Source of the DNA: Candidatus Krumholzibacteriota bacterium
GTDB taxonomy: Bacteria; Krumholzibacteriota; Krumholzibacteriia; Krumholzibacteriales; Krumholzibacteriaceae
Direction of reading: 5' to 3'
DNA: 5,121 nucleotides
Assembly: GCA_030630165.1 (NCBI GenBank)
Contig: DAOVNN010000228.1
Span: 1 to 5,121, forward strand
The notes beneath the pieces are model-generated. The model worked only from the letters and a program-made list of their open reading frames with translations. It was not told where the DNA came from and made no database searches. Below are positions 1 to 5,121 of this stretch, in pieces; the first letter of the stretch is position 1, and each line of letters opens with the position of its first letter. Both the position numbers and the translations under genes were made by a program.

Positions 1-392
1 GCCCAGATCAGTGTTGCTGTTAACGATGCTGCGTAACCTACATACCGTTTCGCGATCCTGTAGAGCAGAAACGCAGTCATTCCGGTAAATATCGCGAGCA
101 TGGAAAGTGCTATATGGATCGGCAGCGCCGGATCACCGCCTGCGATCATGAAAACGGGAACGAGAAGAAATACGTAAAGCGGCTGAAATCCCGTTGTCGG
201 ATGGACGCCATCAAAGGTCATCCCAACGCCTTCGGCCATGTTGCGTGATATCTGGAATGCGTAGAAGCTGTCGTCGTAGAGGAACCCATTACGGGCGAGC
301 GTGGGGAAGTCCTGCCACGCCACACCCAGGTGAAAGGCCACGGTGGCGAGGAGCACGCAGACGAGGAGCGTGTTGCGGCTTTTATCTGTCAT
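1..392 (-). CDS. GT-C-type membrane glycosyltransferase, N-terminal part (C-terminus off left edge)
   Basis: The reverse strand reads open from ATG at 392 to the window edge, giving 130 codons with no stop. Residues about 8-27 form a hydrophobic segment, the first membrane helix. A loop follows with the acidic pair D40-D41 in LYDDSFYAFQISRNMAEG, then HPTTGFQPLY at about 64-73. Further hydrophobic helices lie at about 73-85 and 92-111. An acidic pair in the first extracytoplasmic loop, followed by an aromatic and 'ARN-EG-G' stretch, is typical of GT-C (GT39/PMT_2-like) enzymes, which move sugars from polyprenyl-phosphate donors outside the inner membrane. Acceptor and donor cannot be read from this fragment. 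An in-frame TGA lies upstream and the ATG is the first usual start after it, although no strong Shine-Dalgarno site precedes it (only AAAGAA). It lies 143 bp downstream of another membrane protein on the same strand and may have its own promoter. The coding call is firm; the GT-C assignment is likely; the exact enzyme is unknown. Confidence 0.82.
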   Translation of the reverse strand, partial: MTDKSRNTLLVCVLLATVAFHLGVAWQDFPTLARNGFLYDDSFYAFQISRNMAEGVGMTFDGVHPTTGFQPLYVFLLVPVFMIAGGDPALPIHIALSMLAIFTGMTAFLLYRIAKRYVGYAASLTATLIW

Positions 393-441
393 GATTCGCG
401 CAGGTTCTTTAGCTGATGATGCTCTTGCGAATTCCTTTCAT

Positions 442-470
442 ATATAAGAACTTAGACATCAAGTTTACAA
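442..470 (-). promoter_or_regulatory. second candidate promoter overlapping the first
   Basis: On the minus strand TTGTAA (465-470) and TTATAT (442-447) are spaced by 17 bp; shifting by one base gives TATATA with an 18-bp spacer. The match to sigma70 boxes is moderate. It overlaps the other candidate, so at most one is likely to be the main start site. It would give a leader of roughly 43 nt. Confidence 0.28.
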
Positions 471-490
471 CAATTAGTCGATCAAGTCAA
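462..490 (-). promoter_or_regulatory. candidate sigma70-like promoter for the left-edge GT-C gene
   Basis: On the minus strand TTGACT (485-490) is separated by exactly 17 bp from TAAACT (462-467). The -35 box matches TTGACA at five of six positions and the -10 box matches TATAAT at four of six. Transcription would start near 455, leaving a leader of about 60 nt before the ATG at 392. The gap is AT-rich, so chance matches are possible. Confidence 0.35.
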
Positions 491-535
491 CGGTAGCGTC
501 TAAGGTGTTCTGAAACAGGAGAATGCGAAGATTGA

Positions 536-2590
536 TCAGCGGTATTCTATCAGGATATCCCTCTTTCCGTGCGGTTCGAGAATGATAAAGGGTACCGGAT
601 CCTCCATGCGCTGCTCCCTGGTGATAACGGCAGGCGGATCGACATGGAGACCGGGATCCCAGTGATAAGGAAGCAGGACCCTGCCTGGCAGACTCCCGTT
701 TTCGTCCGGCCTCAGTGTCACCTCGATACGGCCGTACGACGCCTTGATCACGATCCCGCGGTCCTCGAGGGATCCTCCGGGCGAAACTACTTCCCACAGG
801 GCAAAATGTTTCGAGCTCCATATCTGATCCTGCTGCAGGATATTCTCAAAATATTCGCGGCATTCCGTAGTTGAGGTCAGTATCCACCTGATATTGTAGA
901 GACTGATATAGCGCCACAGCATGTCCGCGTTCATTTCTTTGAGGGGTCTGCCCATGGCGCTGCACATGTGAAAGTTCGTGAAATTATGCCTGATGAATGC
1001 CCATGGGTACGGACCCCCTATCTGCTCGACCCCGGTGATCTGTGGAATGATCGCCGGAAGAAAGCTGTCACCGTAGTTCCAGGCCGGTCCATCTTCTATC
1101 ATCAGTCTGCCTGACTGCCCGGTATATCTCCTCAACGCATCGATCAGATCCTCTGTCTCAGCCGTGAATGTAGTACTGAGAGTGTGGCTATACCATGCCC
1201 TGGAAGCAAGCAAGGCATAAACAGGAGAGCTCAGTAAAAGCACGATGATGATTGCCGTACTTGCCCTTCTGAATTGGTATCTCGCCTTGAGCACTTTTTC
1301 AGCTCTCCTGAAAATCATTATCAGTCCCGGGCCTGCCAGGGGTGCCATGAATATCAGTCCGGGCACGAGAAACCTTCCCGGTTCCATCTGGTCGCATATC
1401 GGTATGCAGATCCCGAAAGCTGCGATGAATATCAGAAAAGCGCTCCCGGCGGCCGGCCCCACTGTTTCACTGGCCCTCCCGTTGCGTAACATGTGAACCA
1501 GCCCTGTGATCGACAACGCGACGAGTAAAAGTGCGGGCAGGTTGCCCGGTCTGAAAAGTATTTCGCAAAGGCCCATGATGCCGTTGATCTGGAAGAATGT
1601 TTCAGAGGCGACTTTTATGTCCAGATATCTGAAGAACGGAACCAGCCAGATAGCGTTAACTGTGAGAATCAGCAGACACCACGCCACAAGTCTGACGAGA
1701 ATCTTTAGTTCCCACCTGCCGTGTATCGCTCCTGCTTGAACAGCACGCCGCTCTACGAAAAACAGTGAGATGAAAGGGATCGGAAGGAGCACTGCCGCGG
1801 TGGGATGTATAAGAAATGCCAGGGGACCTGCTATCCAGAATGCCTTGGCCTTCTCCTCTCTCAGGAAGGATCTGAACAGCCCTGTGATATATACCGAAAG
1901 ATGCGAAACGATCAGGCAGGAAAACATGCCGGCAAATCGGAATTCTCCCACATACGGCCTGCCCCAGTGCCAGAAAGACATCAGGATGAGTGTTGAAAGT
2001 ATTGATTCATCAGCCCTGAATCCCAATCGGCGGCTCCCTGCATACATACTGAATGGGAGAAGAAGGTATCCCATGAGTATAAAGATCTTGTAGGCTCTGG
2101 CTTTATCGATGAAAGTCAGGAGAGCGCACCAGATCTCGACTCCCTTTGAATCTATATCAAAGACAGTACCCCCGGGGTATCCGGCCATGAAATACGGATC
2201 GTACGTGTGAAGCCTGTACGAATCCCCGAAGATCTCACTCCCCCGAACAACCTGCTGATAATGGAGCGCGTGATCGAGGGAGAGTACCGGCCTTGAGTTG
2301 ACGATATCTTCTGGCGGGAAGAAAAAGAGGGTCGCGATGAGATGAGCACCGAAGATGACCGCCAGGATCATTCCTCTACGCTCGCCGTTCCCCTCTGTAT
2401 CCTTGATCAGCCTTGCCAGGGGCCTTATGGAAAGCAGAGCTGCCGCAGCCAGGAAACCAGCGGCATTAATGGTGATCTCTTCTGTTCCTAAACATCTCAG
2501 CGTTGCCGTGAGACCGAGTATCAAGGCTACACCAAGCAGTATCCGGTCGGAGAACCGAAGGTTCGACATTCTGGATCGTCCACTAATCAT
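536..2590 (-). CDS. large multi-pass GT-C-like membrane protein with soluble C-terminal region
   Basis: This complete 684-residue protein has about ten to twelve hydrophobic segments between residues 17 and 464, for example near 17-33, 41-59, 73-91, 168-183, 249-280, 296-320, 350-368, 381-400, 407-428 and 444-464. A largely soluble tail follows (about 470-684). The loop after the third segment holds SLDHALHYQQV (D106, H107) and then YDPYFMAGYPGG (130-141). Acidic residues in this early loop, an aromatic-Gly-Tyr-Pro segment, and a later EPGRFLVP (403-410) recur in GT-C-like membrane proteins, including those named '6-pyruvoyl-tetrahydropterin synthase-related'. That name does not imply pterin chemistry. 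A role in transferring sugars to surface glycans is inferred. The tail contains LYNIRWILTS (564-573), like the beta-strand segments seen in such tails. The ATG at 2590 is preceded by CAGG about 6 bp upstream; an in-frame ATG at 2569 (M8) is an alternative start. A sigma70-like promoter lies upstream. The coding call is firm; the substrate is unknown. Confidence 0.85.
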   Translation of the reverse strand: MISGRSRMSNLRFSDRILLGVALILGLTATLRCLGTEEITINAAGFLAAAALLSIRPLARLIKDTEGNGERRGMILAVIFGAHLIATLFFFPPEDIVNSRPVLSLDHALHYQQVVRGSEIFGDSYRLHTYDPYFMAGYPGGTVFDIDSKGVEIWCALLTFIDKARAYKIFILMGYLLLPFSMYAGSRRLGFRADESILSTLILMSFWHWGRPYVGEFRFAGMFSCLIVSHLSVYITGLFRSFLREEKAKAFWIAGPLAFLIHPTAAVLLPIPFISLFFVERRAVQAGAIHGRWELKILVRLVAWCLLILTVNAIWLVPFFRYLDIKVASETFFQINGIMGLCEILFRPGNLPALLLVALSITGLVHMLRNGRASETVGPAAGSAFLIFIAAFGICIPICDQMEPGRFLVPGLIFMAPLAGPGLIMIFRRAEKVLKARYQFRRASTAIIIVLLLSSPVYALLASRAWYSHTLSTTFTAETEDLIDALRRYTGQSGRLMIEDGPAWNYGDSFLPAIIPQITGVEQIGGPYPWAFIRHNFTNFHMCSAMGRPLKEMNADMLWRYISLYNIRWILTSTTECREYFENILQQDQIWSSKHFALWEVVSPGGSLEDRGIVIKASYGRIEVTLRPDENGSLPGRVLLPYHWDPGLHVDPPAVITREQRMEDPVPFIILEPHGKRDILIEYR

Positions 2591-2637
2591 CTCGGACCTG
2601 ATTCGGATGGAATGGTGTACTCTGATGATGCCGGGAG

Positions 2638-2666
2638 ATTCTAAACCTTTTCAATGTGATTCTCAA
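2638..2666 (-). promoter_or_regulatory. sigma70-like promoter for the 684-residue membrane protein
   Basis: On the minus strand TTGAGA (2661-2666) and TAGAAT (2638-2643) are separated by exactly 17 bp. The -35 box matches TTGACA at four of six positions including TTG, and the -10 box matches TATAAT at five of six. The predicted start near 2631 gives a leader of about 41 nt before the ATG at 2590. This is the best promoter match in the window, and it sits where one is needed. Confidence 0.5.
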
Positions 2667-2743
2667 GACAAACAGGAACGAGGCGCATTGTTTCCCCGCT
2701 GTCCATCTCTCATTAAACAAGAACCATTATTCGATCTATTACG

Positions 2744-2749
2744 TATACT
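2744..2749 (+). promoter_or_regulatory. candidate -10 element for the propeller sensor gene
   Basis: TATACT lies 48 bp before the sensor start codon and matches TATAAT at five of six positions. There is no good -35 box at 16-18 bp upstream (the bases there are near GAACCA), so an activator or another sigma factor might be needed. The TTATAG at 2752-2757 is a weaker alternative. Confidence 0.3.
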
Positions 2750-2776
2750 GATTATAGGGTGCGCCTGAATGCATGT

Positions 2777-2791
2777 CCTCGATCGAGGGGG
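2777..2791 (+). promoter_or_regulatory. ribosome binding site with overlapping 12-bp palindrome
   Basis: GAGGGGG (2785-2791) is a strong Shine-Dalgarno-type purine run ending 6 bp before the ATG at 2798, which supports that start. Its first bases are the right half of the perfect palindrome CCTCGATCGAGG (2777-2788). In RNA this could form a short CCUC/GAGG stem with a GAUC loop that partly covers the site; in DNA it could be a small operator half-site pair. The first role is seen; the second is speculative. Confidence 0.6.
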
Positions 2792-2797
2792 TCGGAA

Positions 2798-5121
2798 ATG
2801 AAAGTGAAGTTCCTGGAACCGGTATTATTAAGGATTCTGCTGTTTTTATCCATATTCGCTCTGGTCTTTGTCGGCACAGGTACGCACAGCCAGGAGAACC
2901 GGATGAGCTTCGAGGAGCTTTCCATCGATGACGGTTTATCCCAGACGATAGTCTATTCTATAGCACAGGACAACGAAGGCTTCATGTGGTTCGCTACAGA
3001 GGATGGCCTCAACAGGTACGACGGATATCATTTCTCGATAATACGTAACGATCCAGAAGATCCGAAAAGCCTCGGCTACAACCATCTCCTTTCAATCTTT
3101 TTCGACAGCCGCGGAATACTCTGGGTGGGTACATTCCAGAAGGGCCTCGATCGCTACGACAGCGAAAACGACGTTTTCATTCACTATTTGTCTGATGCTG
3201 GCGATTCAACTACGATCAGCAACAACATAGTCAACTGCATCCACGAAGACTCCATGGGCAACATATGGTCAGGAACGGATAAAGGGCTGAACAGGCTCGA
3301 CTTGAGCACTGGGACTTTCACCCGCTATCTTCACGACCCCGACGACCCGACAACTCTCGGCGCTGACAAGGTGATGGCTATCTGTCATTGCGCCGATGAA
3401 TATATATGGGCAGGAACCCACGGAGGCGGGCTCTCCCGCCTCGATCCGAAGACAGGCATATTTATAAATTATGTTCACGAGCCAGACAATCCCGCGAGCC
3501 TGCCCGTCAATTCGATCTCAGCTCTTCATTCTGACAGTCACGGCAATCTCTGGATCGGTACCAACGGCGGAGGAGTCTCCGTCCTCGACAGGAAGACAGG
3601 ATCCTTCAGAAATCACGAAGCCGATACTGACGATCCGGAACGGTTGAGCCACCCGGCAGTCTTCGCTATCCACGAGGACAGTAACGGCATCGTCTGGCTT
3701 GGAACAAACGGAGGCGGTCTGTGCAGGTTCGATCCTGCAACAGGGAAGTTCCTGACGTTCATCAATGATCCGAACGATCCGACTAGCATCAGCTACAACG
3801 AGATCTATGATATCTGCGAAGACAGGTCGGGTGTGATCTGGCTCGGTACTTACGGCGGAGGCGTCAACAAGTTCGATCTGAAGAGAAAGAAATTTGTTCA
3901 CTTCCGATACAATCCGAACGGGATCAACTCCATGGGGCATCCCATCGTCTGGTCCATCCTCGAGGATGAGCCCGGCAAACTCTGGATCGGTACACACGGG
4001 GGCGGCCTCGATTATCTGGACAGATCTACGGGCATTTACACTAACTACAGGCATGACCCGGAGGATCCATACAGCCTCAGCGCAGACATCGTCAGGGTCG
4101 TATACAAGGATACAGAAGGCAAGATATGGGTGGGGACAAATGGAGGTGGAATCTGCCGGCTGGACAGGGATACGGGTAGATTTCATTGTTACCGGAACGA
4201 CCCGGAAGATCCCTACAGCATAAGTCACGACCAGATAAGATCGATGTTTGAGGATAGTGACGGATCCCTGTGGGCAGGCACAAACGGAGGTGGCCTCAAC
4301 AGGATGGACAGGGAAAGCGGAACATTCACACGTTATGTCCATGATCCGGAGGACCCATCAAGCATAAGCAATGGTTTCATAAGAGTGATATTCGAGGACA
4401 GCGACGGCCTTTTCTGGATCGGTACACAGGGTGGCGGCCTCAACAGGATGGACAGGGAAACCGGTACGTTTACTGCCTACAGAAATGACCCTGAGGATTC
4501 CACCAGCATCAACAACGATTTTGTCTTTTCGATCCTTGAGGACGCAAGAGGATCACTCTGGCTTGGTACATGGGGCGGCGGCTTCAGCTCCTTCGATCGA
4601 AAAAAGGAAATATTCACCGCCTATACGGATGAAGACGGCCTGCCGAGCAAATCTATATACGGGGCCCTGGAAGATGAGTATGGAAACTTCTGGTTGAGTT
4701 CTAATAACGGGATATGCAGGTTCGATCCGAGAGAGAAGGTCTTCAAGAACTATAACGAGCGCGACGGGCTCCAGAGCAACGAATTCAACGGGAATTCATT
4801 CTTCCGTGCTCCTTCCGGGGAGATGTTCTTCGGTGGAACCGAAGGATTCAATGCCTTTTTCCCTTCGGACATCGAGGATAATCCTTTTGTGCCGCCTGTG
4901 GTAATTACATCATTTACGAAGCTTAACGAGGAAGTTAAATTCGATCGGCCGATATCTGATATCGATGAGATACGCCTTACGCACAGTGATTACGTCTTCT
5001 CGTTCGAGTTCGCGGCGCTGGAATTCAGCGCTCCTGATAAAAACAGATATGCATACAAGATGGAGGGCCTCGACGAGGAGTGGGTATATACCGATCATGA
5101 GAAAAGATTCGCCACATATAC
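2798..5121 (+). CDS. Reg_prop/Y_Y_Y beta-propeller sensor protein, N-terminal 774 residues (output module off right edge)
   Basis: An open frame runs from ATG 2798 to the window edge without a stop. Residues 1-30 carry a short basic start and a hydrophobic stretch (about 9-27), a signal peptide or membrane anchor with no lipobox cysteine. Residues about 37-690 hold 14 Reg_prop blades. Their key aromatic sits at W64, 109, 157, 204, 252, 300, 348, 396, 444, 492, 540, 588, 632 and F677, typically as LW-GT-GGGL-R-D. The first blade shows the classic DGLSQ and FATEDGLNRYDGY sequences; the last shows the GLQSNEFN and GGTEGFNAFFP ending. A Y_Y_Y domain begins near 728 (YVFSFEFAALEFSAPDKNRY, then YKMEGLDEEW). 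In known relatives this periplasmic part binds a ligand, often a glycan fragment, and signals through a membrane helix to a histidine kinase or hybrid two-component, cyclase or DNA-binding module. Which one applies here is not visible, nor is the ligand. A strong ribosome site precedes the start. The gene is divergent from two GT-C-like genes. Confidence 0.95.
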   Translation, partial: MKVKFLEPVLLRILLFLSIFALVFVGTGTHSQENRMSFEELSIDDGLSQTIVYSIAQDNEGFMWFATEDGLNRYDGYHFSIIRNDPEDPKSLGYNHLLSIFFDSRGILWVGTFQKGLDRYDSENDVFIHYLSDAGDSTTISNNIVNCIHEDSMGNIWSGTDKGLNRLDLSTGTFTRYLHDPDDPTTLGADKVMAICHCADEYIWAGTHGGGLSRLDPKTGIFINYVHEPDNPASLPVNSISALHSDSHGNLWIGTNGGGVSVLDRKTGSFRNHEADTDDPERLSHPAVFAIHEDSNGIVWLGTNGGGLCRFDPATGKFLTFINDPNDPTSISYNEIYDICEDRSGVIWLGTYGGGVNKFDLKRKKFVHFRYNPNGINSMGHPIVWSILEDEPGKLWIGTHGGGLDYLDRSTGIYTNYRHDPEDPYSLSADIVRVVYKDTEGKIWVGTNGGGICRLDRDTGRFHCYRNDPEDPYSISHDQIRSMFEDSDGSLWAGTNGGGLNRMDRESGTFTRYVHDPEDPSSISNGFIRVIFEDSDGLFWIGTQGGGLNRMDRETGTFTAYRNDPEDSTSINNDFVFSILEDARGSLWLGTWGGGFSSFDRKKEIFTAYTDEDGLPSKSIYGALEDEYGNFWLSSNNGICRFDPREKVFKNYNERDGLQSNEFNGNSFFRAPSGEMFFGGTEGFNAFFPSDIEDNPFVPPVVITSFTKLNEEVKFDRPISDIDEIRLTHSDYVFSFEFAALEFSAPDKNRYAYKMEGLDEEWVYTDHEKRFATY
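4292..4316 (+). repeat. 25-bp direct repeat, copy 1 (blade 10)
   Basis: This stretch encodes GLNRMDRE after the GGG core of blade 10. It is identical, base for base, to 4436-4460, exactly 144 bp further on. Identity at synonymous positions suggests a recent duplication or gene conversion rather than protein-level constraint alone. Confidence 0.9.
4436..4460 (+). repeat. 25-bp direct repeat, copy 2 (blade 11)
   Basis: This is the second copy of the identical 25-bp stretch in the next blade, in the same reading frame and one 48-codon unit downstream. The bases on both sides differ, so the exact match ends there. Confidence 0.9.

Larger units (their letters stand above)
393..535 (-). other. intergenic gap between two same-strand membrane-protein genes
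   Basis: This 143-bp AT-richer gap separates the stop of the upstream gene from the start of the downstream one. Read on the minus strand, I see no convincing GC-rich hairpin followed by a T run, so no intrinsic terminator is called. It does contain two promoter-like arrangements, listed separately. The two genes may therefore be partly co-transcribed, with extra initiation before the second. Confidence 0.6.
2591..2797. other. divergent intergenic regulatory region
   Basis: This 207-bp gap lies between the start codons of two divergently transcribed genes. It holds a good minus-strand promoter (2638-2666), a weaker plus-strand -10 candidate near 2744, and a 12-bp palindrome next to the plus-strand ribosome binding site. 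No RNA gene, riboswitch or convincing small ORF is visible in it. Confidence 0.7.
3407..4597 (+). repeat. in-gene tandem repeat, nine GGG-type propeller blades of exactly 48 codons
   Basis: From W204 to W588 the blade tryptophans are spaced by exactly 48 residues eight times in a row, i.e. 144 bp. Each of these nine blades carries a GT-GGG core (HGGG, NGGG, NGGG, YGGG, HGGG, NGGG, NGGG, QGGG, WGGG). Most are joined by an acidic loop such as HDPEDPYSLS. The outer blades (1-3, 13, 14) lack the GGG triplet and have other spacings (44, 45, 47 or 48). This is a protein-coding repeat, not a mobile element. Confidence 0.9.

Noticed and set aside
194..394. Plus-strand 66-codon Arg-rich frame at the left edge.
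   Set aside because: It is antisense to the GT-C N-terminal coding region, and its Arg- and Gly-rich translation is typical of reading GC-rich codons backwards.
409..441. Ten-codon minus-strand mini-ORF (MKGIRKSIIS) just upstream of the left-edge gene, considered as a leader peptide.
   Set aside because: It has no Shine-Dalgarno site, no run of regulatory codons and no attenuator hairpin after it, so it is likely to be chance.
393..535. Possible intrinsic terminator after the 684-residue gene.
   Set aside because: The only inverted repeat has 7-bp arms 40 bases apart and is not followed by a T run on the minus strand.
474..821. Minus-strand frame of 115 codons at the end of the 684-residue gene.
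   Set aside because: It overlaps the real gene in another frame, and its Arg-, Gly- and Ser-rich composition is typical of an off-frame reading.
1770..2093. Plus-strand frame of 107 codons inside the membrane-protein gene.
   Set aside because: It is fully antisense to a well-supported coding region, with no recognisable domain or expression signal.
2355..2768. Plus-strand frame of 137 codons crossing the divergent gap.
   Set aside because: Most of it is antisense to the start of the membrane-protein gene. It has no clear ribosome site and its composition looks off-frame; the gap is better explained by promoters.
3518..4342. Long 274-codon open frame on the minus strand, antisense to the sensor gene.
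   Set aside because: It lies wholly inside the 144-bp coding repeat array. The repeated plus-strand codons keep the antisense frame free of stops by periodicity, and its translation looks like no known family. It is a shadow of the real gene.
3407..4597. 144-bp tandem array considered as a CRISPR, satellite or mobile repeat.
   Set aside because: The period is exactly 48 codons, the frame is open throughout, and each unit reads as a Reg_prop blade, so it is a protein repeat.

Overview
This window holds three protein-coding genes and two regulatory gaps. All functional calls come from reading the translations; no database search was run. Base composition is moderate, and the coding signals look ordinary for bacteria: sigma70-like promoters and a Shine-Dalgarno site before the rightmost gene. 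Long Reg_prop/Y_Y_Y sensor proteins are best known from Bacteroidetes and occur in many other Gram-negative and FCB-type lineages. A Gram-negative bacterium is therefore likely, but no marker gene fixes the phylum. I see no rRNA, tRNA, CRISPR, insertion sequence or phage feature.

Left part (1-392, minus strand): the N-terminal 130 residues of an integral membrane protein of the GT-C fold. It carries the usual acidic DD pair in the first extracytoplasmic loop, followed by a HPTTGFQPLY segment. Its C-terminus lies off the left edge. A 143-bp gap (393-535) carries two candidate promoters reading into it.

Middle part (536-2590, minus strand): a complete 684-residue multi-pass membrane protein with a soluble C-terminal region. 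It resembles large GT-C-like proteins, including those named '6-pyruvoyl-tetrahydropterin synthase-related' membrane proteins. It is probably a lipid-linked-sugar glycosyltransferase or a related cell-surface polysaccharide enzyme. A good sigma70-like promoter sits just upstream at 2638-2666.

Right part (2798-5121, plus strand, divergent): the first 774 residues of an exported sensor. A signal peptide or N-terminal membrane anchor is followed by 14 Reg_prop beta-propeller blades, most likely two seven-bladed propellers, and then the start of a Y_Y_Y domain. The signalling output module (histidine kinase, cyclase, DNA-binding or other) lies beyond the right edge. Nine consecutive blades keep a period of exactly 48 residues (144 bp), and two neighbouring blades still share a 25-bp identical stretch.

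How they fit: two membrane glycosyltransferase-like proteins are transcribed away from a large periplasmic sensor across a 207-bp shared regulatory gap. A link between surface or extracellular glycans and the sensor is plausible, but it rests on position only. Nothing here clearly demonstrates an undescribed system. The most distinctive feature is the highly regular, apparently recently amplified propeller array.
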